This document shows, piece by piece, positions 32,512 through 42,526 of a DNA stretch of 64,000 nucleotides (position 1 is the first letter of the stretch; the number at the start of each line of letters is the position of its first letter). The translations under genes and the position numbers were made by a program. The notes under the pieces were generated by a model that was not told the origin of the DNA, did not search any database, and saw only the letters and a list, made by a program, of their open reading frames with translations. Origin of the DNA: Burkholderiaceae bacterium. Lineage in GTDB: Bacteria > Pseudomonadota > Gammaproteobacteria > Burkholderiales > Burkholderiaceae_D. Location: NCBI GenBank assembly GCA_031291325.1, contig JARLJG010000066.1, forward strand, positions 1 through 64,000, written 5' to 3'.

Positions 32512-33480
32512 ATGGCTGACGACGGACTCCGCCCCATAATTGTCAAACGCATCAAGAAATCCGGCGGCGGCGGGCACGGCGGCGCGTGGAAGATTGCCTA
32601 TGCAGATTTTGTGACTGCGATGATGGCGTTTTTCCTGTTGATGTGGCTGCTCGGCTCTACCACCAAGGGCGATTTGCAGGGGATTGCCGACTATTTTCAG
32701 ACGCCGTTGAAGGTGGCCATGGCTGGCGGCTCGGGCAGCGGCGATAGTTCCAGCGTTCTCAAAGGCGGCGGCAAGGATCTGACCCGCTCCAACGGCCAGG
32801 TGCAGAAATCCGACGATCCGACCAAGAGCCGCAAGACCTTCAATCTCAAGGCTGCCCAGGCAGAATTAGCGAAGGCAGAAGCGGCGCAGCTGCAGAATCT
32901 GAAGCAGCGCATCGAAGCCGCGATTGAAACCAATCCGACCCTTAAACAATACAAGAATCAACTGCTGCTCGACATTACTTCGGATGGATTGCGCATCCAA
33001 ATCGTCGACGAGCAAAATAGGCCCATGTTTGCCTTGGCGAAAGCCGACCTCCAGCCTTACACTAAAGAAATATTATTCGACATTGGTCAATTGCTTAACG
33101 ACATACCGAATAAAATCAGCCTTTCCGGGCACACCGATGCCTCCGCCTATTCCAGCGGCGAAAAGGGGTATAGCAATTGGGAGCTTTCGGCCGACCGTGC
33201 GAACGCGTCGCGGCGCGCGCTGGTGGCCGGCGGGATGGATGAATCGAAGGTATTGCGCGTGGTGGGCTTGTCGTCGGCGGTGCCGTTCAACAAGAACGAT
33301 CCGATGGATCCGGTGAATCGGCGAATCAGTATTATTGTGATGAACAAGAAAGCGGAAGAAGCGATCACCAAAGAGGGAGTGACGGTGGATGTGGCTAACG
33401 AGGAGCAGGCCAAAGAAGAGTTGGCGGCGCCTGCGCCGGCTCCGGTGGCCGCACCTCCTGCCGCCGCTGCGCCGAAGTGA
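32512..33480 (+). CDS. motB: Flagellar stator protein MotB
   Basis: The 322-residue MotB has a single transmembrane helix (~28-48) containing the proton-binding Asp in YADFVTAMMAFFLLMWLLG. A periplasmic plug/linker follows, then an OmpA-type peptidoglycan-binding domain (~150-285; LSGHTDASAY, NWELSADRANASRR, NRRISIIVM). The C-terminal ~30 residues are a Pro/Ala-rich tail. It anchors the MotA stator to the cell wall. It is followed by chemotaxis genes on the same strand. Confidence 0.96.
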   Translation: MADDGLRPIIVKRIKKSGGGGHGGAWKIAYADFVTAMMAFFLLMWLLGSTTKGDLQGIADYFQTPLKVAMAGGSGSGDSSSVLKGGGKDLTRSNGQVQKSDDPTKSRKTFNLKAAQAELAKAEAAQLQNLKQRIEAAIETNPTLKQYKNQLLLDITSDGLRIQIVDEQNRPMFALAKADLQPYTKEILFDIGQLLNDIPNKISLSGHTDASAYSSGEKGYSNWELSADRANASRRALVAGGMDESKVLRVVGLSSAVPFNKNDPMDPVNRRISIIVMNKKAEEAITKEGVTVDVANEEQAKEELAAPAPAPVAAPPAAAAPK

Positions 33481-33533
33481 TGGCATTGCTACTTGTGTAT
33501 GGATAGAGTTGGCGACCGGCCGGGAAATTTTTC

Positions 33534-34082
33534 ATGACGAGAAAAAACTTATTGGGTTCACAGGTCAAGCGCCTGCTAACCAGCTTGTCCGATCAGGGTA
33601 GTCAGCATCTTACCGAGGTCGAGACGGATCTGGTTCAGACAACCTATTTGTTGAGCGAAGCCATCGAGAAATTGGGCGCCAGTTTTATGGCTATCCATGC
33701 CGGGGTCGCGGCCCAACAAGAGATACTGGATCAACTGCAGTCGGGCACGCCATTGACTCCCGAAATCGAGTCGCGATTGGGCGTTCTCAAAGGCGAAGTC
33801 ACGCAACACGTCAATGCGGCGGTGACCGGGCTTCAATTTCAAGACATGACCAGTCAATTGATCGGCAGAACCGTGCGGCGCATTGCCGGCTTGCGCGACG
33901 TGCTGTGTGCAGTCGGATCGAGCGGCGCCATCATGATCCCCGACTCGGAGGCGGACGAATTGATTGCCGTTTTAAGCGACATTAACAAGACATTGGAAGA
34001 ACAGAGCGCCAAACTGGAAAGCGTATTGTGGAAGGCAGTCAGCCAGACACATATGGAGAGCGGCGATATCGAGTTGTTTTGA
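33534..34082 (+). CDS. CheZ-motif chemotaxis-associated protein
   Basis: The 182-residue all-helical protein has GLQFQDMTSQLIGRTVRRI; its D104 and Q108 have the same spacing as CheZ Asp143/Gln147 of E. coli, the phosphatase active site (the window's own CheZ has D154/Q158). Flanking helices are amphipathic. The C-terminus SGDIELF nearly repeats the tail of CheD (SGDVELF). It sits between motB and cheY, so a role in dephosphorylating or binding a CheY is inferred. Overall similarity to CheZ is otherwise low. Confidence 0.7.
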   Translation: MTRKNLLGSQVKRLLTSLSDQGSQHLTEVETDLVQTTYLLSEAIEKLGASFMAIHAGVAAQQEILDQLQSGTPLTPEIESRLGVLKGEVTQHVNAAVTGLQFQDMTSQLIGRTVRRIAGLRDVLCAVGSSGAIMIPDSEADELIAVLSDINKTLEEQSAKLESVLWKAVSQTHMESGDIELF

Positions 34083-34164
34083 CGTTGCGATTGGAAACGC
34101 GCAAGGCGCCCTCAAGCGCAAAGCGGAATTTTGGCAGAGAAACGAGAACATAGCGGGAGCAACG

Positions 34165-34530
34165 ATGGCAAAATCTATTCTGGCAGTGGACGACTCTGGC
34201 TCATTGCGGCAAATGGTGGTTTTCAGTTTGCGCGCAGCCGGTTATCAGGTGACCGAGGCGGTTGATGGGCAAGACGGTCTGGACAAGGCGAAGGCGCAGG
34301 CGTTTGATTTGGTGCTGACCGATCAAAATATGCCGCGCATGGATGGCTTGACTTTGATACGGTCGTTGCGCGCGATCCCGAGTTATCAACGGGTGCCGAT
34401 TCTGATGCTCACCACCGAGTCGAGCGACGATATGAAGTCCAAAGGGCGGGCAGCGGGCGCCAACGGCTGGTTGGTCAAACCCTTCGATCCGCAGCGCTTG
34501 ACCGAGGTCGTGAAAAAAGTCATCGGCTAG
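34165..34530 (+). CDS. CheY-type single-domain response regulator (first copy)
   Basis: This 121-residue stand-alone receiver has acidic residues in AVDDSG, phospho-acceptor Asp in LVLTDQNMPRMDG, Thr in LMLTTES and Lys in LVKPFDP. It precedes cheA by about 50 bp. In this gene order the operon has two CheY-like proteins; the second (42127-42522) is the more typical motor-binding CheY. This one may act as a phosphate sink or have another target. Confidence 0.92.
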   Translation: MAKSILAVDDSGSLRQMVVFSLRAAGYQVTEAVDGQDGLDKAKAQAFDLVLTDQNMPRMDGLTLIRSLRAIPSYQRVPILMLTTESSDDMKSKGRAAGANGWLVKPFDPQRLTEVVKKVIG

Positions 34531-34581
34531 TCATACCGGGAAGAACATGCAACGTGAGAAAAAAGACAATGGAGCTCAACA

Positions 34582-36711
34582 ATGACCATTGATATGAGTC
34601 AGTTCTTTCAGGTGTTTTTCGATGAAACCGAAGAACTGCTCGCCGAAATGGAAAAATTGCTTTTGGCGATCGACGTGTCGTCTCCCGACTCGGAAGACCT
34701 GAACGCGATTTTTCGTGCCGCCCATTCGATCAAGGGGGGCGCTGCGACGTTTGGCCTGACCGATTTGACCGATGTGACGCATGTGCTGGAAAACCTGCTG
34801 GACCGCATACGCAAAGGCGAGATGGCGCTCACCAGCGAGCATGTCGACGCATTCTTGGTGGCGAAGGACATCTTGAAAATGCAATTGGATGGACATCGAT
34901 TGCATACCGATGTCGATCAGGAAGCGGTTGCCGATGTGCGGATGATGCTGCAGGCGCTGTCGCAAGGCGCCGTGCCGGCCGCGCCGCCGGCGGCTCCCCT
35001 GGAAGTTGCGCACGCCAAGAACCAGGATGCCGATGAGCACTTTGCGCATGCCAAGCGCTGTTTTCGAATCGACATGCCGGAAATCAGCGAGCGCGATGTC
35101 AAGGCGCTGGCCGCTGAGTTGGGCTTGCTGGGTAAATTGACCGTTACCATTCTCGACAACAAGCACGAAGTCTTTACGCTGGCCACCGACGAGAGCGCCG
35201 ACGATATTATTGCCATCTGCTCGTTCATCCTCGATCCGAGCGATTTGATAATTACCGAAGAGACGCCGCCCGTCGGTGTCGCTGCCACCGCTCCCGCGGC
35301 ACCCACTGCGGAGCAGGCGAAGATCGAAGAGGAGCAGGGTTATGGCTTCTTCGAGCCGCTGGAAGATTTGCGCGCCTCGATTGCGCAAGACGCGCCGACA
35401 GCGGCCGAGCCCGCCAAGGCCGCCGAGGCGCCGCCCGAACCGCCGCATGAAGTTGCTGCGCCGGCGGACAAGAAAAATCCCGGGCGGCGCGAATCCGATC
35501 GCCACCCTGCGACCAATCAGGAAACGTCGTCGATCCGGGTCGGTATCGAAAAGGTCGACCAACTGATCAACCTGGTCGGCGAACTGGTCATTACGCAGGC
35601 AATGATCGAGCAGCGCACCGATTCTCTCGATCCGATGCTGCATGAAAGATTGCTCAACAGTGTCAGCCAACTGACCCGCAACACGCGCGATTTGCAGGAA
35701 GCGGTGATGTCGATCCGCATGATGCCGATGGACTACGTGTTCTCGCGCTTTCCGCGCATGGTGCGCGATTTGGCAGGCAAACTCGGCAAGAAGGTCGAAT
35801 TCATTACGCATGGCGCGGCGACCGAACTGGACAAGGGCTTGATCGAGCGCATCGTCGATCCGTTGACGCATCTGGTGCGCAACAGCATCGACCACGGGAT
35901 CGAAATCCCCAGTGTCAGGGCGGCTGCCGGCAAGAGCGAAACCGGACGCCTGTCGTTGTCGGCCGGTCACCAGGGCGGCAATATCGTTATCGAAGTCAGC
36001 GACGATGGCGGCGGTCTCAATCGCGAGCGCATTTTGGCAAAAGCCAAAGAGAACGGCTTGCCGGTCGCCGACAACATGCCTGATGCCGACATTTGGCAAC
36101 TCATCTTTGCGCCCGGATTTTCGACTGCCGAAATCGTCACCGACGTGTCGGGGCGCGGGGTCGGCATGGACGTCGTCAAGCGCAATATCGGTGCGATGGG
36201 CGGTGTGGTCGATATCCGTTCGGCCAAGGGCTTCGGGACCACCATTTCGATTTCGCTGCCGTTGACGTTGGCGATCCTCGATGGCATGTCGATCAAGGTC
36301 GGCGAAGAAGTCTATATCCTGCCGCTGGGCTATGTGGTCGAATCGCTGCAACCGGATCCGATCGACGTCAAGGAAATCAGCGGGCAAGGGCGAGTGGTCA
36401 AGGTGCGCGGGGAATATCTGCCGCTGATACCGCTATACCAGGTGTTTGGCATCGCCCCGACGTTCACCGATCCGTCCGAAGGGATCGTCGTGATCCTCGA
36501 ATCCGATGGCCGCAAGGCAGCCTTGTTTGTCGACGATCTGGTCGGCCAGCAGCAGGTGGTGGTGAAAAATCTGGAATCGAATTACCGCAAGGTGGCGGGG
36601 ATTTCCGGGGCGACGATACTCGGAGATGGCGGGGTTTCGCTGATTATCGATGTTGCCGCGTTATTGAGATCGAGCCGCCAATTGAACGACGAAGCCATTT
36701 TTTCCCGATAA
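34582..36711 (+). CDS. cheA: Chemotaxis histidine kinase CheA
   Basis: The 709-residue CheA has all five domains. P1 has phospho-His48 in AAHSIKGG; P2 (~150-230) is flanked by Ala/Pro-rich linkers; P3 dimerisation (~310-375); the P4 ATPase has N box HLVRNSIDHGIE, G1 DDGGGLN and a G2-type GRGVGMDVV; the P5 CheW-like domain ends near 705. It passes phosphate to CheY and CheB in response to receptors. It is co-directional with cheW 9 bp downstream. Confidence 0.97.
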   Translation: MTIDMSQFFQVFFDETEELLAEMEKLLLAIDVSSPDSEDLNAIFRAAHSIKGGAATFGLTDLTDVTHVLENLLDRIRKGEMALTSEHVDAFLVAKDILKMQLDGHRLHTDVDQEAVADVRMMLQALSQGAVPAAPPAAPLEVAHAKNQDADEHFAHAKRCFRIDMPEISERDVKALAAELGLLGKLTVTILDNKHEVFTLATDESADDIIAICSFILDPSDLIITEETPPVGVAATAPAAPTAEQAKIEEEQGYGFFEPLEDLRASIAQDAPTAAEPAKAAEAPPEPPHEVAAPADKKNPGRRESDRHPATNQETSSIRVGIEKVDQLINLVGELVITQAMIEQRTDSLDPMLHERLLNSVSQLTRNTRDLQEAVMSIRMMPMDYVFSRFPRMVRDLAGKLGKKVEFITHGAATELDKGLIERIVDPLTHLVRNSIDHGIEIPSVRAAAGKSETGRLSLSAGHQGGNIVIEVSDDGGGLNRERILAKAKENGLPVADNMPDADIWQLIFAPGFSTAEIVTDVSGRGVGMDVVKRNIGAMGGVVDIRSAKGFGTTISISLPLTLAILDGMSIKVGEEVYILPLGYVVESLQPDPIDVKEISGQGRVVKVRGEYLPLIPLYQVFGIAPTFTDPSEGIVVILESDGRKAALFVDDLVGQQQVVVKNLESNYRKVAGISGATILGDGGVSLIIDVAALLRSSRQLNDEAIFSR

Positions 36712-36720
36712 GGATCGATC

Positions 36721-37227
36721 ATGTCAACAAGTATGAGCAGCAATGCCGCCGGCGGCGGCAAGCCGGGCGGCGAAGTCGCGGGACAGGAATATCTCGCTTT
36801 CACCTTGGGCAAGGAGGAATATGGTCTCGATATTCTGAAGGTGCAGGAGATTCGCGGCTACGAAACCGTCACCCGGGTCGCCAATGCGCCGGAATTCGTC
36901 AAGGGCGTCGTCAATTTGCGCGGCATTATTGTTCCGATTGTCGACATGCGCATCAAATTCAATCTCGGCGAACCAACCTATGACCAGTTTACCGTGGTCA
37001 TCATTCTCAACATCGGCGGCCGCGTGGTCGGGATGGTGGTCGATAGCGTCTCCGACGTGATTACATTGACGCCCGAACAGGTCAAGCCGGCGCCGGATAT
37101 GGGCGTCTTGAACAGTAATTATCTGATCGGTCTCGGCACGCTGGACGAACGGATGCTGATTTTGATCGACATCGATCGCTTGATGTCGAGTAGCGACATG
37201 GGTTTGATCGAGCAAGTTGCTGCATAG
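36721..37227 (+). CDS. cheW: Chemotaxis coupling protein CheW
   Basis: The 168-residue protein has a Gly/Ser-rich N-terminal lead (~20 residues) and a CheW double beta-barrel domain: [49 protein letters not shown] and [16 protein letters not shown]. It links receptors to CheA. It lies 9 bp after cheA. Confidence 0.97.
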   Translation: MSTSMSSNAAGGGKPGGEVAGQEYLAFTLGKEEYGLDILKVQEIRGYETVTRVANAPEFVKGVVNLRGIIVPIVDMRIKFNLGEPTYDQFTVVIILNIGGRVVGMVVDSVSDVITLTPEQVKPAPDMGVLNSNYLIGLGTLDERMLILIDIDRLMSSSDMGLIEQVAA

Positions 37228-37366
37228 CTGCATCGGCGCCTGGGTGCATAGACGCGGCACGGACTGCGAAGCCAATACCAGGCGTCGCAATGAATGGGGA
37301 AATGGCCAATCGAGCGGACGAGGTGACAATGTCCGACTGGCTTTTACGCTTGAATGAGGGGGGACT

Positions 37367-39100
37367 ATGGATCTAAGGAGCCTGCGCATCGGCGCCCGAT
37401 TGGGGATTGGTTTTGGCATTGTTCTTGCCGTTTTGGTCATGGTATTGGTGGGCAGTAATTTTCTCAACACGAAAAATCGGGATAAATTGATATCCGGGCT
37501 TAGCACAGCCAATAGCAAGGTGTTGTTGGCAACCAAGATGAAAGCGGCCTTGTTGGAAGGCGGCATTTCGATGCGCAATATCGGCATTCAATCCGATGTC
37601 TCCGCAATGCAGCAGGAAGAAGCGAAGGTCAAGGAACAGCAAAAGGAGTATGGCCAGGCGCGCGACAATTTGACCGCAGCCGGCTTGAACGAGGCTGAAA
37701 ACAAGATCGTTGCCGAAATCAACGGCATCGACGGCGAAATCGCAAAGCCGTTCAAGGAAGCGTTGGCGCAGGCCCTGGCCTTCAATGGCGAGGGCGCCGC
37801 CAAGCTCATTGCGGAAAAAATCGACCCGCTCAACCGGCAAGCCTTGCAGGGGATCGACAAACTGATCGATCTCGAACAGGCCGCCGGCAAGCAAGTCGAA
37901 GCAGACGTGGTGGCTGGCGCCAAGAGAGATACGCTGATTTTATTTATTATTGGCGCCGTCACGCTGGCGGCCGGCATCGTTTTTTCGTGGCGTCTGGCGC
38001 TGAGCATCATCAAGCCCTTGCACAGCGCGGTGGAAGTTGCACAGCGCGTGGCCGGCGGTCAGCTGGCGTCCAAGGTGGAGGTGGTCGGCAAGGACGAAGT
38101 CAGCGATTTGATGCGGGCGTTGAAGGAGATGGACTCCAGCTTGTGTCGGATCGTCGGCGAAGTCCGCCAGGGAACCGACGCCATTTCGACCGCTTCGGCG
38201 CAGATCGCCTCGGGCAACGCGGACTTGTCGTCGCGCACCGAATCGCAAGCCAGTTCGCTCGAGGAAACGGCATCGTCGATGGAAGAATTGACGGAAACAG
38301 TGCGGCAAAATGCGGAAAATGCGCGCCAGGCCAATCAATTGGTGGTGTCCGCGTCCGAGTTTGCGGTCAAGGGCGGTCAAGTGGTCGGACAAGTCGTCAC
38401 CACCATGGGCTCGATCAAGGATAGCTCGCGCAAGATTGTCGACATCATCGGCGTCATCGATGGCATCGCGTTCCAGACCAACATCCTGGCACTGAACGCT
38501 GCGGTCGAAGCGGCGCGCGCCGGCGAGCAGGGGCGTGGCTTCGCCGTGGTGGCGGCGGAGGTGCGCAATCTGGCACAGCGCTCAGCCGGTGCGGCCAAGG
38601 AAATCAAGACACTGATCGGCGATTCGGTCGAGAAAGTCGAGGTTGGCAGCAAATTGGTGGATGAAGCCGGCAAGACGATGGACGAAGTGGTGACTTCGGT
38701 CAAGCATGTGGCCGACATCATGAGCGAAATTACGGCTGCCAGCCAGGAACAGAGCGCCGGCATCGGCGAGGTGAACCAGGCGATTGCGCAGATGGACGAA
38801 ATGACGCAGCAAAATGCCGCGTTGGTGGAGCAGGCGGCCGCCGCCGCCGAAAGCATGCAAGAGCAGGCGGCAATGCTGGCCGAGGCGGTATCGGTATTCA
38901 AACAGGGCGAGCAGGATGCCGTTGTCCGCGATCGCCTGCCGGTCGCTGCAGCGCCGCAACGTGCAGCGCCGCCACGCGCGACGCCGCTTGCGCCAGCCAA
39001 ATCCGGTGCGGTCGCTGTGCGCAGCAAGCCAGTTCCGCGAAAGCCGGCGGCAGCTCCGGCGGCGGCGGGCGGCGGCAACGACGAGTGGGAAGAGTTTTAG
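37367..39100 (+). CDS. Methyl-accepting chemotaxis protein with CheR/CheB-docking tail
   Basis: The 577-residue receptor has an N-terminal transmembrane helix (~11-31), a periplasmic four-helix-type sensor (~32-188), a second membrane helix (~189-211), HAMP (~212-265) and a long signalling coiled coil with hairpin tip [31 protein letters not shown] kept as separate signature pieces. After an Ala/Pro-rich linker it ends in DEWEEF, an xWxxF pentapeptide like the NWETF tail of E. coli Tar/Tsr that tethers CheR and CheB. Its location beside cheW and cheR suggests the main transducer of this operon. The ligand is unknown. Confidence 0.94.
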   Translation: MDLRSLRIGARLGIGFGIVLAVLVMVLVGSNFLNTKNRDKLISGLSTANSKVLLATKMKAALLEGGISMRNIGIQSDVSAMQQEEAKVKEQQKEYGQARDNLTAAGLNEAENKIVAEINGIDGEIAKPFKEALAQALAFNGEGAAKLIAEKIDPLNRQALQGIDKLIDLEQAAGKQVEADVVAGAKRDTLILFIIGAVTLAAGIVFSWRLALSIIKPLHSAVEVAQRVAGGQLASKVEVVGKDEVSDLMRALKEMDSSLCRIVGEVRQGTDAISTASAQIASGNADLSSRTESQASSLEETASSMEELTETVRQNAENARQANQLVVSASEFAVKGGQVVGQVVTTMGSIKDSSRKIVDIIGVIDGIAFQTNILALNAAVEAARAGEQGRGFAVVAAEVRNLAQRSAGAAKEIKTLIGDSVEKVEVGSKLVDEAGKTMDEVVTSVKHVADIMSEITAASQEQSAGIGEVNQAIAQMDEMTQQNAALVEQAAAAAESMQEQAAMLAEAVSVFKQGEQDAVVRDRLPVAAAPQRAAPPRATPLAPAKSGAVAVRSKPVPRKPAAAPAAAGGGNDEWEEF

Positions 39101-39155
39101 AATCAAAAGGGCCAAGGCGGAATGGCACTTGCTTGAGCGCAAAGCGACTGAAATT

Positions 39156-39238
39156 CCGTCGTTTCCGCGCCGGCGGGAATCCATGCGACGCTTGGTCGGG
39201 CACCGACTTATGGATCCCCGCTTGCGCGGGGGCGGCGG
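39156..39238. repeat. REP-like inverted repeat, degenerate copy 2
   Basis: Arms 39156-39185 and 39209-39238 are related to the 30-bp arms of the elements at 16101 and 44529 (CGTCGTTTCCGCG...GGCGGGAATCCAT core), but with several substitutions. It lies between the receptor gene and cheR. Confidence 0.7.
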
Positions 39239-39318
39239 TGGAATTACGGCGGTGGAACTGAGGAATTTCAAATAGTGTCGGGCCAAGGTGCGGAAAATGT
39301 CACGGAAAGAATCGCTGC

Positions 39319-40197
39319 ATGACACAAACAAGGCAAAATAGGTCGGACTCAGGCAGGGAGTTTGAGTTCACCGCAGGGGACTTCGAGCGGGTGCGCAATT
39401 TGATTTACAAGCGTGCCGGGATCGCCCTTGCCGAAAGCAAACAGGAGATGGTTTACAGCCGCCTGGCGCGCCGGCTGCGGGCCACCGGCATCACTTCTTT
39501 CGTGCGTTATCTCGACGATTTGGAGCGCGGCGCAAACGATAGCGAGTGGGAAGCCTTTACGAATGCGCTGACCACCAACCTGACCTCGTTTTTTCGCGAG
39601 GAACACCATTTCCCGATCCTGGCGGAACACGTCGCCAAATTGAAAGGGCCGGTCGAAATCTGGTGTTCCGCCAGTTCCACCGGCGAGGAGCCGTATTCGA
39701 TCGCGATCACCTTGTGCGAAGCTTTCGGCACGCTGACGCCTCCCGCGCATATCATTGCCACCGATATCGATACGAATGTCTTGAATACGGCGGCAAACGG
39801 CGTCTACCCGATCGATCGGCTGGGGAAAATGTCGGCAGAACGCGCCAAGCGTTTTTTCCTCAAGGGCAAGGGGGAGCAAGCGGGCCTGGTGCGTGTGCGC
39901 CCGGAGTTGCGCAAGATGATCACATTCCAGCAACTCAATTTGCTGGCCGATCATTGGCCGGTCAGCGGCCCGTTCGACGTGATTTTTTGCCGCAACGTGA
40001 TGATTTATTTCGATAAGCCGACCCAGGGCAAGATACTGTCGAGATTTGCCCCGTTAATGAAGCCGGACGGACTCCTGTTTGCCGGTCATTCTGAAAACTT
40101 CCTCTACGTCACTGATGCCTTCAAGCTGCGCGGAAAGACAGTGTACGAATTGGATCCGCAAGGGAAGGCACGAGCGTTGCCGACCCGTCAGACGTGA
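39319..40197 (+). CDS. cheR: Chemotaxis protein methyltransferase CheR
   Basis: The 292-residue CheR has an N-terminal helical domain ([20 protein letters not shown]). A SAM-dependent methyltransferase domain follows, with [27 protein letters not shown], a [14 protein letters not shown] motif and [11 protein letters not shown]. It methylates receptor glutamates for adaptation. An xWxxF tail on the upstream receptor gives it a docking site. cheD follows 10 bp later. Confidence 0.97.
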   Translation: MTQTRQNRSDSGREFEFTAGDFERVRNLIYKRAGIALAESKQEMVYSRLARRLRATGITSFVRYLDDLERGANDSEWEAFTNALTTNLTSFFREEHHFPILAEHVAKLKGPVEIWCSASSTGEEPYSIAITLCEAFGTLTPPAHIIATDIDTNVLNTAANGVYPIDRLGKMSAERAKRFFLKGKGEQAGLVRVRPELRKMITFQQLNLLADHWPVSGPFDVIFCRNVMIYFDKPTQGKILSRFAPLMKPDGLLFAGHSENFLYVTDAFKLRGKTVYELDPQGKARALPTRQT

Positions 40198-40207
40198 GAC
40201 CAACCCC

Positions 40208-40816
40208 ATGAGCCAATTTCTTCCAGAACAATTTGCCACGAATGTCTATTACGACCGGACATTCGATCGCGACGCAGCGAAGATTTTGCCTGGCGAGTAT
40301 TATTTCACCGGCAAGGACATGTTGATCGTCACGGTACTGGGTTCCTGCGTCGCCGCTTGCATACGGGATCGCGTCTCGGGGGTGGGCGGGATGAATCATT
40401 TCATGTTGCCCGACGGCGGGGGGGATGCAGACAGCCCGGTGTCGGCCTCGATGCGGTACGGCACCTACGCGATGGAAGTGTTGATCAACGATGTGCTCAA
40501 GGCCGGGGCCAGGCGCGAAAATCTTGAAGCCAAGGTGTTCGGCGGCGGTAATGTGTTGCGCGGCTTTATCGCGATCAACGTCGGCGAGCGCAATGCGCAA
40601 TTCGTGCGCGACTACCTGCGGGCGGAAAATATACGGATCGTCGCCGAGGACTTGAACGATATTCACCCGCGCAAGGTTTACTTTTTCCCGCGAACCGGTA
40701 AAGTATTGGTCAAGAAGTTGAAACAAATGAATAACAACACGTTGGTCAACCGCGAGCAGGATTATGCGAGCCGGTTGCAGACCAGCAAGGTCAGTGGCGA
40801 TGTCGAGCTGTTTTAA
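40208..40816 (+). CDS. cheD: Chemoreceptor glutamine deamidase CheD
   Basis: The 202-residue CheD has the catalytic Cys in [14 protein letters not shown], the His in GGMNHFMLP and the [10 protein letters not shown] block. It deamidates receptor glutamines. The C-terminal tail VSGDVELF resembles the SGDIELF end of the CheZ-motif protein at 33534. The start at 40208 lies 10 bp after the cheR stop; longer frames overlap cheR and are rejected. Confidence 0.95.
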   Translation: MSQFLPEQFATNVYYDRTFDRDAAKILPGEYYFTGKDMLIVTVLGSCVAACIRDRVSGVGGMNHFMLPDGGGDADSPVSASMRYGTYAMEVLINDVLKAGARRENLEAKVFGGGNVLRGFIAINVGERNAQFVRDYLRAENIRIVAEDLNDIHPRKVYFFPRTGKVLVKKLKQMNNNTLVNREQDYASRLQTSKVSGDVELF

Positions 40817-40963
40817 GCCGTGGCGCGGATTCTGCGCACCGCAGCGCGACCTCGAAACGGCCTTGGCGCCATGCGCTGGGCGGTTTTTTCCCAACCTGCG
40901 GGCAAGCTTGTGTTGCGCTCTAATCGTGTCGGGGTATAGGGCGAGTCCCGGAAAGCATGTGGA

Positions 40964-42034
40964 ATGAAAATCAAGGTTTTGATTGTTGACGATTCGGCGC
41001 TCATTCGCAGCGTCATGAGCGAAATCGTGCGAAGTCAACCCGACATGGAAGTCGTCGGCGTGGCGCCCGATCCGCTGGTGGCGCGGGAATTGATCAAGCA
41101 GACCAATCCGGACGTCTTGACGCTGGATGTCGAAATGCCCAAGATGGACGGTCTCGATTTTCTCGAAAAATTGATGCGTCTGCGGCCGATGCCGGTGTTG
41201 ATGGTGTCGTCCTTGACCGAGCGCGGCTCCGAGATCACGTTGCGGGCGCTGGAATTGGGGGCGGTCGATTTTGTGACCAAGCCAAAGATATCGATTCAAA
41301 GCGGGATGCGCGAGTATACGGAACTGATCGCCGAGAAGATTCGCGCTGCCGCCAAGGCGCGCGTCAAGCCGCGTCAGATCGCGCCTGCCGATGCCGGTCA
41401 GAACGGCGCGTTGCCGCTCATTCGCAATCCGCTGACCAGCAGCGAAAAATTGATCATCGTCGGCGCGTCGACCGGCGGCACCGAGGCGATCAAGGATTTC
41501 CTGATGCAGATGCCGTCCGACTGCCCCGGAATTTTGATCACCCAGCATATGCCGGAGGGGTTCACGCGATCGTTTGCCAAGCGGCTCGATGGCATCTGCA
41601 AGATTTCGGTCAAAGAAGCGGAAAACGGCGAGCGTATCTTGCCGGGGCATGCTTTTATCGCTCCGGGCCATTCGCACCTTTTGTTGGCGCGCAGCGGCGC
41701 CAACTATGTGACGCATCTGGACCAGGGGCCGCCGGTGAACCGCCATCGGCCATCGGTCGATGTCTTGTTCAATTCGGCAGCGGTTTGCGCCGGCAAGAAC
41801 GCAGTGGGTGTTATTCTTACGGGAATGGGCAAGGATGGCGCACTCGGCATGCTGGAAATGAAAAAGGCCGGTGCTCATAATTTCGCCCAGGACGAGGCCA
41901 GCTGCGTCGTCTTCGGCATGCCGCGCGAGGCCATTGCAGTCGGCGCCACGCACGAGGTCGGGGCACTCAACGATTTGCCGGGCATGGTGTTGGCGTATCT
42001 GGCGGCCCACAGTAGTCGCGCATTGCGGGTGTAG
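40964..42034 (+). CDS. cheB: Chemotaxis response regulator/protein-glutamate methylesterase CheB
   Basis: The 356-residue CheB has an N-terminal receiver (Asp in [11 protein letters not shown], Lys in VTKPK) and a C-terminal methylesterase domain with the catalytic Ser169 in GASTGGTEA, His in TQHMPEGFT and Asp in [10 protein letters not shown]. Phosphorylated by CheA, it removes receptor methyl groups. It is separated from cheD by about 150 bp without visible signals. Confidence 0.97.
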   Translation: MKIKVLIVDDSALIRSVMSEIVRSQPDMEVVGVAPDPLVARELIKQTNPDVLTLDVEMPKMDGLDFLEKLMRLRPMPVLMVSSLTERGSEITLRALELGAVDFVTKPKISIQSGMREYTELIAEKIRAAAKARVKPRQIAPADAGQNGALPLIRNPLTSSEKLIIVGASTGGTEAIKDFLMQMPSDCPGILITQHMPEGFTRSFAKRLDGICKISVKEAENGERILPGHAFIAPGHSHLLLARSGANYVTHLDQGPPVNRHRPSVDVLFNSAAVCAGKNAVGVILTGMGKDGALGMLEMKKAGAHNFAQDEASCVVFGMPREAIAVGATHEVGALNDLPGMVLAYLAAHSSRALRV

Positions 42035-42126
42035 AGGTGCATAATAGCGATAAATATGCCGCGCTCGGGTGTATCCCGGTCGCGCACAAGATTGATAACG
42101 GCTTTTAAGACGCATTGGAGCAATTC

Positions 42127-42525
42127 ATGGCTGGTCCGAATACTAAATTTCTGATTGTCGACGACTTTTCGACGATGCGTCGTATCGTGCGCAATCTTCT
42201 CAAGGAATTGGGATACTCGAACGTGGATGAAGCCGAAGACGGGCAAATGGCGCTATCCAAATTGCGCAGCGAACCGTTCGATTTCGTCATCTCCGACTGG
42301 AATATGCCGGTCATGGATGGATTGGCGATGCTGCAAGCCATTCGCGCCGACGCCGCGCTGGCCAAGCTGCCGGTCCTGATGGTGACGGCCGAGGCCAAGA
42401 AGGAAAACATCATCGCAGCGGCACAGGCTGGCGCCAGCGGCTATGTTGTCAAGCCATTCACGGCAGCAACACTCGACGAAAAATTGGCGAAGATATTTGA
42501 AAAGTTGGACAAAGTCGGAGCCTGA
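42127..42525 (+). CDS. cheY: Chemotaxis response regulator CheY
   Basis: This 132-residue canonical CheY has [18 protein letters not shown], Asp in [13 protein letters not shown], Thr/Ala in [11 protein letters not shown], and [10 protein letters not shown] at the end. Phospho-CheY binds the flagellar switch. The ATG at 42127 has TTGGAGC upstream. cheZ begins 1 bp after its stop, so the two are coupled. Confidence 0.96.
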   Translation: MAGPNTKFLIVDDFSTMRRIVRNLLKELGYSNVDEAEDGQMALSKLRSEPFDFVISDWNMPVMDGLAMLQAIRADAALAKLPVLMVTAEAKKENIIAAAQAGASGYVVKPFTAATLDEKLAKIFEKLDKVGA

Positions 42526-42526
42526 T

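Noticed and set aside
34576..36387. 603-codon open frame antisense to cheA, and similar long frames antisense to cheB, flhA and flgG
   Set aside because: Third-position GC bias in the true genes leaves the opposite strand open. Their composition (rich in His, Arg, Gln) and lack of family signatures mark them as shadows.
40079..40207. N-terminal extension of CheD overlapping cheR
   Set aside because: The extension lies in cheR sequence in another frame. The start at 40208 matches the CheD family.
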